Assembly: GCA_035695825.1 (NCBI GenBank)
Contig: DASRRH010000022.1
Coordinates: forward strand, 62,001 to 126,000
DNA length: 64,000 nucleotides
Direction of reading: 5' to 3'
Source of the DNA: JAKEFM01 sp035695825
Lineage (GTDB): Bacteria; Planctomycetota; UBA1135; JAKEFM01
In this document: one piece after another, positions 8,172 to 16,226 of the stretch
Numbering within the stretch: position 1 is the stretch's first letter
Layout of the letters: each line of letters begins with the position of its first letter
Translations under genes and position numbers: made by a program
Notes under the pieces: generated by a model
Database searches by the model: none
What the model saw: only the letters and a program-made list of their open reading frames with translations
Told to the model about the DNA's origin: nothing

Positions 8172-9013
8172 CCAAGCCCAGTTCCCCGCGCAGCCACGAA
8201 CACGTGCTCGAGATCGCCGCGACCCCCGAGGTCGTCTGGAAGACGATCACCGCGGCCGAGGAGCTCGTGCGCTGGTTCCCGCTCGGCGCCGAGACCAAGC
8301 CCGGCAAGGGCGGCGAGATCCTGTACCGGTGGGGCGAGCTCGTGGGCCGCTGCCGGATCCTCGAGTGGCAGCCGCCGCGGCACCTGAAGACCAGCTGGAT
8401 GGAGGCACCGGCCGTGGACGCCGAGGCGCCCGACCTCCCGCGCAGCACGGCGGACGAGACCGCGCGCGCGGCGCTGGCCGTCGATTGGTTCCTGGAGGCG
8501 AAGGGCGGCAAGACCGTGCTGCGCCTGGTGCACTCGGGCTTCCAGCCCGACGCCCCTTGGGACAAGGAGTACGACGGCACCAAGCGCGGCTGGACCTTCG
8601 AGCTGCAGGCGCTGAAGCACTACCTCGAGCACCAGCGCGGGAAGGAACGGCGCGCCGCATGGCTCCGCCGGGCGACCGCGCTCGAGCCGGCGGCCGTGTG
8701 GGAACGCTTCACGAGGCCTGGACCCCTCTTCCGCAAGGTCGCGCTCGATTCGCTCGGCGAAGGCGACCCCTATCGCTTCGAGCGCGCCGACGGCGAGGCG
8801 CTCGAGGGCCGCGTGATCGTGAACCGCGCCCCGCTCGAATTCGCCGGCACGCTCACGAGCCACGGCGACGGCATGATCCGCTTCGGCTTCGAGGACTGCA
8901 TGGGCGGCCCGGAGGTGCACGTGTGGCTCGCGACCTGGGGGCTGCGAGAGCAGGAGTTCCAGGCGCTCGAACAGCGCTGGAAGGAAGCGCTGACACGAGC
9001 GTTTGCGCGGTGA
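8168..9013 (+). CDS. SRPBCC/AHSA1-family protein
   Basis: 281 residues from ATG 8168, overlapping the regulator's stop. The N-terminal 150 residues show the AHSA1-like START/Bet v1 pattern: HVLEIAATPEVVWKTI, ELVRWFPLGAE, GGEILYRWGE, CRILEWQPPRHLKTSW and a C-terminal helix GWTFELQALKHYLEHQRG. Residues about 165-281 look like a second, divergent domain of the same general shape. SRPBCC proteins have a hydrophobic ligand pocket. Pairing with an ArsR-type regulator is a recurrent arrangement in bacteria whose substrate is generally unknown. Cytoplasmic, no signal peptide. Confidence 0.8.
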   Translation: MTKPSSPRSHEHVLEIAATPEVVWKTITAAEELVRWFPLGAETKPGKGGEILYRWGELVGRCRILEWQPPRHLKTSWMEAPAVDAEAPDLPRSTADETARAALAVDWFLEAKGGKTVLRLVHSGFQPDAPWDKEYDGTKRGWTFELQALKHYLEHQRGKERRAAWLRRATALEPAAVWERFTRPGPLFRKVALDSLGEGDPYRFERADGEALEGRVIVNRAPLEFAGTLTSHGDGMIRFGFEDCMGGPEVHVWLATWGLREQEFQALEQRWKEALTRAFAR

Positions 9014-9103
9014 GCGGAGGTGGTGGCGCACTCCTGCTCCGACCGCACGCGCATGGTGACCGGCCCGTTCCTGCGCGTGGACGGCGGGGAGAAGATGGGA
9101 TGA
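9014..9103 (+). pseudogene. 3' remnant of a short-chain dehydrogenase/reductase gene
   Basis: Directly after the SRPBCC stop and in the same frame, about 29 codons read AEVVAHSCSDRTR then MVTGPFLRVDGGEKMG and stop at 9101-9103. The segment SDRTRMVTG...LRVDGGE is the typical C-terminal end of SDR enzymes (the loop and strand before the last residues). The catalytic and cofactor-binding parts are absent. This is a truncated leftover, probably from an insertion or deletion that brought the neighbouring genes together. Confidence 0.6.
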
Positions 9104-9113
9104 CCGGCTCTTG

Positions 9114-11228
9114 CTACGGAATGGCTAGTCCGTACTGGCCTTCGGACGTCTCGAAGAACGTCACGTGGGTGGTGTAGACGCGGGCGCCGACCGTGACCTC
9201 GAACGTGAGATGCGCCTCGCCGTCGGTGATGGCAGCCAGGTCCAGGTTCGAGAGCTTGAGCTTCATGCCGCCCTTGCTGCTCGAGTAGCCGAGCGCGACC
9301 CGGTCCGTCGTCGCCGTGTCGGGGAGCGTCTGGAACGAGACCCAGGGCTTGAGGGTGCGGCTATCGATGCCCGTCTTCGGGATCCCACCGAGCGCCGTGA
9401 AATCGCGATCGAGCAGCGCTGTGGCACCGTCGAGAATGCGGACGCGCAGCGTGCTCACGCCGGCCTCGTAGGCGAAGTTGGGGTCGGCGAGCAGCAGCGA
9501 GAGCTTCGCCGAGTCGAGGCCCGGCCCCGTCACCGCGAGCGCGCCCTTGGAGAGCACGAAGGCAGTGCGCTCGAAGGCGAGCGCGGGCCGGAAGCCGCCC
9601 CTCTCGTCGAAGCGGAGCAGCACGTGCCAGGCGTCGTCGCCGAGCGTGACGGTCTGCCACAGCGCGCCGGGCACGGTCTCCGCGATGCTGTCGCTGCTCG
9701 TCGCCCAGGCGAGCGTCTGACGGTCGGGCGTGAGGCGCACGCTCTCGACCGGGATCTCGCCGCTCGCGCTCTTGAAGGAGCAGGCCTGATCCGGGACGGT
9801 GCCCGTGCACTCGCCTGGATCGATCTGGAGCACGTGCGAGCCGATCATCGCCTGGAAGACGTCCGTGGCCGGATCGAAGCGAATGCCGGTGCGGCGGTCG
9901 GCGTTGTAGAGCGCCGACACGCGCCACGATTCGCTGCCGTCCGTGCCGAGCTTCAGCGACGCGCGCGAGACCCAGAAGTTCACCACGATCCGGGAGACGT
10001 CCCCGCCCGTCGCCGGCAGCACGATGAAGGTCAGGTCGAGCGTGATCGTTTCGCTCCCGTCCGTCGCCGTGAACGTGACCGGGTACTCGCCCTGCCGGGT
10101 GGGCGTTCCCGCGATCTCACCCGAACTCGCGTCGTACGAGATGCCACCCGGCAGGCCGACGGCCGAGTAGCTGATCGCGCCGCCCGCGCCCTCGGCGGTG
10201 AGCACGATGGGGGGCTGACGGTCGTAGAGCGTGTTCTCGAGCGCCGCGGGCATGCCGAGGAAGTTCCAGTGGAAGTTGCTGCCCGCGTCCGGCGCGATGA
10301 CCATCGACAGATTCGTCGTGATGGTGCTCGTGCCGTCGTTGGCGGTGAGCGTCACCAGGAAGGTGCCCGCCTCGGTCGGGTTGCCGGTCACCGCACCCGT
10401 GGTCGGTTCCAGCGAAAGCCCCGCCGGAAGGCCGGAAGCGCCGAAGGAGACCGTGCCGGCCTCGCCCTGCACGTCGTACTGGTCGCAGAACGGCGTCCCC
10501 ACCTCGCCGTTGTTCAGGAACCGCGTGACGAACTCGAAGTCATAGTCGTCGAGTGGCGCCACCGTGTCGCGCGGGTGGATCGTGATCGGCACGACCGACG
10601 TGCCGACGTTCTCCTCGCCGGGCAAGGAATCGTGGACGGTGAGGCTGACGAAAAACGTGCCCGCCGACGTCGGAGTGCCCGTGATCTGCCCGGTGGCGCC
10701 GTTCAGCGTCAGGCCCGGGGGCAGGTCCGAGCCGCCGAAGATGGTGGGACCATCGCCGCTCAGCTCGAGCGGGGCGTGGGTGTAGGCGACGCCCACGCGT
10801 CCGTCGGGGAAGACGGGGTTGTCGAGGCCCGAGCCGCCGTTGCCGCCGCCGCCCGAGGAGCTGACGGAGAGCGTGACGCTATGGCTGATCTGCTGCGTGG
10901 TGTCGTCGGCCACGAACACGACGTCGAAGTTCCCGGACTGCGTCGCGAGACCGGTGATCAGACCCGAGTCCGGGTCGAGGCTGAGGCCGTCGGGGAGCGG
11001 ATCGTTGCCCGGGCTCAAGTCCACCGAGAAGGTCACGGGACCGTCCGCGTTCGCGACCACGAGCTGACCCACGAACACGGGCCCGTTGGTGCTGAGCGGC
11101 GGGAACTGGTCGTTCAGGAAGCGGAAGGTCCCGTTCGAGTCGGTACAGGCCTGGCCCCGGACGGGCGCGGGCGAGAGCCCGAGGCCGATGACGAGCAGGC
11201 ACGCGACGCGGAGTGCGGAAGAACCCAT
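9114..11228 (-). CDS. Secreted protein with four He_PIG (putative immunoglobulin) domains
   Basis: 704 residues from the ATG ending at 11228, which has a strong Shine-Dalgarno (ggagg, 8 bases upstream). A signal peptide (CLLVIGLGLSPAPVRG) leads into repeated He_PIG domains, each with the LPxGL....G.ITG.PT..G motif: LPDGLSLDPDSGLITG, LPPGLTLNGATGQITG, LPAGLSLEPTTGAVTG and LPGGISYDASSGEIAG. A Gly/Ser linker separates the first two. The C-terminal 270 residues are beta-rich and unrecognised. He_PIG domains are cadherin-like and occur in surface adhesins and carbohydrate-binding proteins. Codon use is less CTC-biased than in most of the window, like the neighbouring regulator and SRPBCC genes. 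Confidence 0.8.
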   Translation of the reverse strand: MGSSALRVACLLVIGLGLSPAPVRGQACTDSNGTFRFLNDQFPPLSTNGPVFVGQLVVANADGPVTFSVDLSPGNDPLPDGLSLDPDSGLITGLATQSGNFDVVFVADDTTQQISHSVTLSVSSSGGGGNGGSGLDNPVFPDGRVGVAYTHAPLELSGDGPTIFGGSDLPPGLTLNGATGQITGTPTSAGTFFVSLTVHDSLPGEENVGTSVVPITIHPRDTVAPLDDYDFEFVTRFLNNGEVGTPFCDQYDVQGEAGTVSFGASGLPAGLSLEPTTGAVTGNPTEAGTFLVTLTANDGTSTITTNLSMVIAPDAGSNFHWNFLGMPAALENTLYDRQPPIVLTAEGAGGAISYSAVGLPGGISYDASSGEIAGTPTRQGEYPVTFTATDGSETITLDLTFIVLPATGGDVSRIVVNFWVSRASLKLGTDGSESWRVSALYNADRRTGIRFDPATDVFQAMIGSHVLQIDPGECTGTVPDQACSFKSASGEIPVESVRLTPDRQTLAWATSSDSIAETVPGALWQTVTLGDDAWHVLLRFDERGGFRPALAFERTAFVLSKGALAVTGPGLDSAKLSLLLADPNFAYEAGVSTLRVRILDGATALLDRDFTALGGIPKTGIDSRTLKPWVSFQTLPDTATTDRVALGYSSSKGGMKLKLSNLDLAAITDGEAHLTFEVTVGARVYTTHVTFFETSEGQYGLAIP

Positions 11229-11260
11229 CGCTCGACCTCCCTGGAAGCAGATCCCGGAGG

Positions 11261-11434
11261 CTATCGGCCGGGCGGGCGCCGGGCTGAAGCCCGCCCGTTG
11301 CGAAAGCGCCACTGGGCCGCCTTGCGCGCTGCTTCTTCGAGGTTCCGGCGGCGCTTCTCGACCACGAGCGGCGTCTCGCACTCGGTGTCCGGGACCTTCT
11401 CCGCCACCACGAACAGGTTCGATCTCCGCAGCAT
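11261..11434 (-). CDS. Possible small charged protein or gene fragment
   Basis: 57 codons from an ATG ending at 11434 to TAG at 11261-11263. The sequence MLRRSNLFVVAEKV...LVVEKRRRNLEEAARKAAQW looks like real protein with an amphipathic, charged helix, and third positions are G/C-rich. I do not recognise it. The last codons run through a GC hairpin (11270-11296), so the C-terminus may be artefactual. It could be the tail of a decayed gene in the same degenerate island as the PiT remnant. Confidence 0.3.
   Translation of the reverse strand: MLRRSNLFVVAEKVPDTECETPLVVEKRRRNLEEAARKAAQWRFRNGRASARRPPGR
11270..11296. repeat. GC-rich hairpin
   Basis: GGGCGGGC (11270-11277) pairs with GCCCGCCC (11289-11296), with a second small palindrome GGGCTGAAGCCC overlapping the loop and right arm (11281-11292). 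It lies just upstream of the He_PIG gene on the minus strand. It may be a terminator for upstream transcription or a REP-like palindrome. Confidence 0.4.
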
Positions 11435-11619
11435 GGGGAGCGAGAACAGGTCGCGCTCGATCTCGCGCCGCGGGTTCCGTGGGATAGGACGTTCTATCGA
11501 GACGGGAACCCGACTCACGCAGGTGGGGAGGGGGGCGCGCCGGGCGATCCGAGGTCCCCCCTCGCCGAGGGGATCCCTGCCCGATCCCCGATCCGAGGGG
11601 CGCGATTCGCCCTCCTCCT

Positions 11620-11950
11620 CTGTTCTACGCGAGGGTGGCGGCCGGGGGCTGGGTCGGCGCCCGGGCCGTGATCCGCACGATAGGGGAGCGCGCGTCGGCC
11701 ATCTCGGAGGAGAGCGGGCTCGCGGCGAGCCTCTCCTCTGTCGCCCCTCCTCACGGCCTCCCGGGACGCGCTGCCGGTCTCGACGACGCACGCGACCCGC
11801 GGCGGGATCTTCGGGGCGGGCCTCGCGCGGCGGGAGTCCCGCTGGGACATGTTCGCGTGGGTAGCCGGGGCGTTGGTCTTCGCCCTCCCCCTGTCCGCGG
11901 CCGTCTCCGTCTCGCTCGGCTTCCTGGTGCGAAGGCTCGGAGGCTACCCT
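11620..11950 (+). pseudogene. 3' fragment of a PiT-family inorganic phosphate transporter gene, frameshifted
   Basis: The plus strand first encodes AAGGWVGARAVIRTIGERAS (from GTG 11635). After a frame change between about 11745 and 11765 it encodes DALPVSTTHATRGGIFGAG and two C-terminal hydrophobic helices (MFAWVAGALVFALPLSAAV). LPVSTTHA followed by a Gly-rich turn is the signature near the C-terminus of PiT phosphate permeases. Everything upstream (the first transmembrane half) is missing, and the end runs into the mfd 3' end. No start, promoter or partner gene is present, so this is a decayed remnant. Confidence 0.65.
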
Positions 11951-14900
11951 CTCCGCGCGCGCGCCGGTCCAGGAGCGGACTTCCGCGCTGGCCTCTCTCC
12001 GACCCGGAGCAGCGCCTCCTTGAGCCGCGCGAGGGCCGCCTCGGGAGAGGTGTGCCGCCCCGGGAGCATCGCGTGGCAGAGGCCCGGCTTGATGTAGCGG
12101 AGGTCGGGGAACGAAGAGCGCAGTGCGCCCTCGAGCCGCGCGCGGTCGTCGTAGACGATGAGGTAGCGGTCCGGCTGCCAGTGGACGCTGCGGACCCGGA
12201 TCCGGCGCAGCAGGCGCTTCAGGAGGAAGAGGTCGAGGAGGGCCGAACCCTCGGGAGGCGGCGGCCCGAAGCGGTCGCGGAGCGACGCCTCGACCTGCGC
12301 GCGCGAGGGCTCGTCGACGATGCCATCGAACTCGTGGAGGACCTCGAGCCGGAGGCGGGGTTCGGAGATGTAGGAGTCGGGCACGTAGGCGCGCACTCCC
12401 GCCTCGAGGTCGACCGCCTCCTCGCCGGGCTCGAGGTCGTCGGCGGGCTCCCCCCGGAGGCGCGCGACCGTCACCCGAAGGAGGCGGCAGTAGAGGTCGT
12501 AGCCGACGGCGCCGATGTGACCGCTCTGCTCGGAGCCGAGGAGGTTGCCGGACCCCCGGATCTCGAGGTCGCGCATCGCGATCGAGAAGCCGGCCCCCAG
12601 GTGGTGGAGCTCGGTGATCGCCTTCATGCGGGCCCGGGCGGCGGGGATCAACGGCTCGTGGCGGGGGAGGATCAGGTAGCAGTGCGCCTTGTGCTTCCAG
12701 CGCCCGACCCGGCCGCGGAGTTGATGGAGGTCGGAGAGGCCGAAGCGCTGGGCCTGGTCGATGAAGATCGTGTTCGCGCGCGGGATGTCGAGGCCCGACT
12801 CGACGATCGTCGTCGAGACGAGGACGTCGACCTCCCCCTTCACGAAGCGGACCATCACGTCCTCGAGCTCGTCCTCGGGCATCTGGCCGTGGCCGACGGC
12901 GATCCGGGCCTGGGGGACGAGCTTGCCGAGGTCCGCGGCGAAGCGGTCGATCGACTGGACGCGGTTGTGGAGGAAGAAGACCTGCCCGCCGCGGTTGATC
13001 TCCCGGAGGATCCCCTCGCGGACCGGCAGCGGTTCGTCGTCGTAGAGGACGCGGGTCTCGATGTCCTGTCGGCCCACGGGGGCCGTCGCGAGGACGGAGA
13101 TGTCCCGCAGGCCGAGGAGGGACATGTGGAGGGTGCGGGGGATCGGCGTCGCGGAGAGGGTGAGGACGTCGACGGTGGCGCGGAGGCGCTTCAGGCGCTC
13201 CTTGTGCCGGACGCCGAAGCGCTGCTCCTCGTCGATCACGACGAGTCCGAGGTCCTTGAACTTGACGTCCTGGGAGAGGAGGCGGTGGGTCCCGATCAGG
13301 ATGTCGACCGCGCCCGCCTCGGCCTTGGCGAGGACCTGCGCGATCTCCGGGTCGCTGCGGAAACGGGAGAGGACGTCGACCTCGACGGGATAGTCGGCGA
13401 GGCGCTCGCGGAAGGTCTCGTAGTGCTGCTGCGCGAGGACCGTCGTCGGGACGAGGACCGCGACCTGCTTGCCCGCGTTCACGACCTTGAAGGCAGCGCG
13501 GACGGCGAGCTCGGTCTTGCCGTAGCCGACGTCGCCGCAAAGGAGCCGGTCCATCGGGCGGAGGGCCTCCATGTCCCCCTTGATCTCCCGGCCTGCGGCA
13601 GCCTGGTCCTCCGTGTCGGGGTAGGGGAACGAGGCTTCGAAGTCGCGCTGGAGCGCGTCGTCGATCGGGTAGCGGATCCCCTCGGCCACCTCCCGCAGCC
13701 CCTGGACTTCGAGGAGTTCGGTCGCGAGGTCGACGAGGGCCTTGCGGACCGCCTCCTTCCGGCGGGAGAAGCCCGTCCCGCCGAGGCGGTCGAGCGCCGG
13801 GGAGGGCCCCCCCGCGCCGACGTAGCGAGCGACGAGGTCGATCCGCGAGGAGGGGAGATAGAGGAGGGTCCCGCCGTCGAATTCGAGGACGAGGCAATCC
13901 TCCTCGCCGGGGTCGCGCTTCACGCGCTGCACGCCGCGGAAGCGCGCGACGCCGTGGATCGCATGGACGACGAGGTCCCCCTCCTTCAGCTCGAAGAACG
14001 ACTCGATCGCGCGCGTGCGGAGCGCCCGCGCGAGCTTCCGGGGGCGCCGGATCGCGGGGGCGCCGACGAGCTCTCGGTGGCTGACGAAGGCGATGCGCTG
14101 GGAGGGGAGACGAAAGCCGGCGGTGAGGGTGCCGACCTCGACCGAGACGGATTCCCCCGGAGCCTCCCCGTCCATCCCCTGGTCCCGGAGGAGATCGAGG
14201 AAGCGTCTCCGCTCGGCGTCGTTCGCGCAGAGGAGGACCACGCGCCCCTCGCGCGCGACCGCCTCCCGGAGCGAGGACCCCGCGCTCCGGAACCCGACTG
14301 CGAGTCCCTGGACCGGGCGGGCGTCGAGGTCGAGCTCGGAGGTCGGAAGGGCCTGGAGCGAGAGGACGGCCGCGCCCTCGAGGCTGCGGGCGAGGCGCTC
14401 GAATCGATCCGCGGCCGCGGCGTCCTGGAAGCGCAGGGCCTCCTCCCGGTCCCGGAGGCGCAGCGGCTCGACGCGGACGAGGGTGAGCGGCCTCGGGATC
14501 CCCGCCGGCAGGAAGCTCCCCGACCCGTCGGCGGAGGGGTCCCGCGCGAGGGAGATCGCCAGCCGCTCGTGGACCTCGACGGAGCGTTGGGTCTCCGGGT
14601 CGAAGGTGCGGATCGACTCGATGCAGTCCTCGAGGAGCTCGATCCGGACCGGGGCGGCCGAGGCGAACGGGAAGAGGTCGAGGATGTCCCCCCGGAGGCT
14701 CGCCTCGCCGGGCGCCCCGACGAGCGGGAGGCGCTCGAAGCCCGCCTCGACGAGGCGCCGCATCGTCGCGCCGGCGTCGAGGGGCTCGCCCGTCGCGAGG
14801 GGAAGGAGGCTGCGGCGCAGCTCCGCGGCGTCGGGGACGGGCTGCAGGAGCGCGAGGAGAGGGGCGACGACGACGCGGGCGCCCGCCTCCCCCCTCCCGG

Positions 14901-15216
14901 GCGCGAGGGCGTCGAGCGCCGCGAGACGGAGCCGCATCGCCTCGGCGTCGAGGTGGGCGCCGGCGCTCTCCCGGGCAGGGAAGGGGAGCGGGGAGACGCC
15001 GAACGTCTCGAGGTCCGCGGCGAAGGCGTCGGCCTCCTCGCCGTCGGAGACGAGGACGAGGAGGATCCCCTCCCCGCCGCGGGCGAGGGCGGCGACGAAC
15101 AGGGCGCCGGCGCTCCCCCAGGCGCCGCCGACCTGGACGCTCGCCCCGGGGACCAGCCGCGCGAGCGTCCCCCGAACGGCGGGGGCCGACGCGAAGCTCT
15201 CAACGAACGACTTCAC
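11944..15216 (-). CDS. mfd: Transcription-repair coupling factor Mfd
   Basis: 1090 residues, close to the usual 1100-1150. Mfd is the ATP-driven translocase that removes RNA polymerase stalled at DNA lesions and recruits UvrA. Visible parts are an N-terminal UvrB-like region, including the segment GDILDLFPFASAAPVRIELL; an RNA-polymerase-interacting module beginning GDLVVHAIHGVARF; a RecG-like helicase core with Walker A GDVGYGKT at about residue 557 and the DEEQ box (LVVIDEEQRFGV) at about 660; helicase motifs of the second lobe (RVQSIDRF, STTIVESGLDIP); and a C-terminal TRCF domain. The start overlaps the end of rnc by 17 bases, so the two are transcribed together. Confidence 0.96.
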   Translation of the reverse strand: MKSFVESFASAPAVRGTLARLVPGASVQVGGAWGSAGALFVAALARGGEGILLVLVSDGEEADAFAADLETFGVSPLPFPARESAGAHLDAEAMRLRLAALDALAPGRGEAGARVVVAPLLALLQPVPDAAELRRSLLPLATGEPLDAGATMRRLVEAGFERLPLVGAPGEASLRGDILDLFPFASAAPVRIELLEDCIESIRTFDPETQRSVEVHERLAISLARDPSADGSGSFLPAGIPRPLTLVRVEPLRLRDREEALRFQDAAAADRFERLARSLEGAAVLSLQALPTSELDLDARPVQGLAVGFRSAGSSLREAVAREGRVVLLCANDAERRRFLDLLRDQGMDGEAPGESVSVEVGTLTAGFRLPSQRIAFVSHRELVGAPAIRRPRKLARALRTRAIESFFELKEGDLVVHAIHGVARFRGVQRVKRDPGEEDCLVLEFDGGTLLYLPSSRIDLVARYVGAGGPSPALDRLGGTGFSRRKEAVRKALVDLATELLEVQGLREVAEGIRYPIDDALQRDFEASFPYPDTEDQAAAGREIKGDMEALRPMDRLLCGDVGYGKTELAVRAAFKVVNAGKQVAVLVPTTVLAQQHYETFRERLADYPVEVDVLSRFRSDPEIAQVLAKAEAGAVDILIGTHRLLSQDVKFKDLGLVVIDEEQRFGVRHKERLKRLRATVDVLTLSATPIPRTLHMSLLGLRDISVLATAPVGRQDIETRVLYDDEPLPVREGILREINRGGQVFFLHNRVQSIDRFAADLGKLVPQARIAVGHGQMPEDELEDVMVRFVKGEVDVLVSTTIVESGLDIPRANTIFIDQAQRFGLSDLHQLRGRVGRWKHKAHCYLILPRHEPLIPAARARMKAITELHHLGAGFSIAMRDLEIRGSGNLLGSEQSGHIGAVGYDLYCRLLRVTVARLRGEPADDLEPGEEAVDLEAGVRAYVPDSYISEPRLRLEVLHEFDGIVDEPSRAQVEASLRDRFGPPPPEGSALLDLFLLKRLLRRIRVRSVHWQPDRYLIVYDDRARLEGALRSSFPDLRYIKPGLCHAMLPGRHTSPEAALARLKEALLRVGERPARKSAPGPARARRG

Positions 15217-15910
15217 CCTCCGATTCGAGCTGGAGAAGCGCCTCCCGAGCGGCCCACTGCTCGGCCTCGCGCTTCGTCTTCCCCCACGCGCCCGGGAAAG
15301 ACCGGCCGTTCACCTCCGCGGCGACCTTGAAAGCGCGGTCGCAGTCGGGACCGACCGCGGCGAGGACCCGGTAGACGGGAGGAGCGCCGTGCTCGCGCTG
15401 GGCGAAGTGCTGGAGGGCCTTCTTGTGATTCTGCTGGGCCCGCCCCGCCTCGGGCGCCGTCGCCTCGGGACGCAGCCAGTCGAGTGCGATCCGCCGGGCC
15501 GCCTCGAGGCCGCCGTCGACGTAGACGGCGCCGAGGAGGGCCTCGAGCGCGTTCGAGAGCAGGGAGCGCGGCAGCGGCCGGTGGCGGGGGATCCCCTTGC
15601 CGACGATGAGGAATCGCTCGAGGCGCAGCCGCTCGGCGACCCGGGCGAGGGAGGGGCGGGAGACGAGGGCGCTCTTGCGCTCCGTGAGCCCCCCCTCGGT
15701 CTCCGTCGGGCGCGTCTGGAAGAGGTACTCGGCGACGACGAGGGAGAGGACCGCGTCCCCGAGGTACTCCAGACGCTCGTTGTGGACCCCCACCCCGACC
15801 CCGGTCGAGGCGTGGGTCAGGGCCTGGGCGAGGAGGGGGGGGTTCCGGAAGTGATACCCGAGGGCAAACTCGCAATCCTGCCGGAGCGGCTCGTCGAGCA
15901 TCGGGTTCAT
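15200..15910 (-). CDS. rnc: Ribonuclease III
   Basis: 236 residues from the ATG ending at 15910 (an alternative ATG ends at 15901). The catalytic domain shows the RNase III signature NERLEYLGDAVLSLVV with the essential Glu/Asp residues, and the second acidic motif ALEALLGAVYVDGG. The C-terminal 70 residues (HKKALQHFAQ through REAEQWAAREALLQLE) form a double-stranded RNA-binding domain. It processes rRNA precursors and structured mRNA as a dimer in the cytoplasm. A GGAGG-like sequence sits upstream. mfd follows with overlap. Confidence 0.95.
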   Translation of the reverse strand: MNPMLDEPLRQDCEFALGYHFRNPPLLAQALTHASTGVGVGVHNERLEYLGDAVLSLVVAEYLFQTRPTETEGGLTERKSALVSRPSLARVAERLRLERFLIVGKGIPRHRPLPRSLLSNALEALLGAVYVDGGLEAARRIALDWLRPEATAPEAGRAQQNHKKALQHFAQREHGAPPVYRVLAAVGPDCDRAFKVAAEVNGRSFPGAWGKTKREAEQWAAREALLQLESEGEVVR

Positions 15911-16226
15911 TAGGCGGCCTCGCCTCCGCGGGGCGAAGATAACTCGCCGACCCCCCTTGGGAAGGCCGGCCCCGGGCCGATTCCAGCGCTCGGCCGGGTG
16001 TAACCGCCGAGGGGCAGCACGGATAGTAGGGGAGCGACGTCGGCGGGCGGAACCAACCTCCCCCTCCGGGCGTCGAAACCGCGGATGGCACGAGGGGACG
16101 TGGGTCGGCGGCGGCCCGATCGGAACCGGATCTCTCGCAGATGAGGCGAATGGCTCGGGAAACGGATCGCGCGGGGGCGCGCGGCTCCCGGGCTCTCGAT
16201 TCCGACCGGAAGGGAGACCGGGTCGC
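15911..16226. other. Divergent intergenic region between rnc and the alpha/beta hydrolase
   Basis: 316 bases with no gene. It must hold promoters in both directions, but no clear consensus is visible. A small hairpin GGCGA-N7-TCGCC lies just upstream of rnc. At the other end CCGGGT (16218-16223) pairs with ACCCGG (16230-16235), placing the GTG at 16227 in the loop, which could limit use of that start. Confidence 0.4.

Noticed and set aside
11849..12097. Free-standing 82-codon membrane protein
   Set aside because: Its first 30 codons are the C-terminal helices of the PiT remnant and the rest is antisense to mfd.
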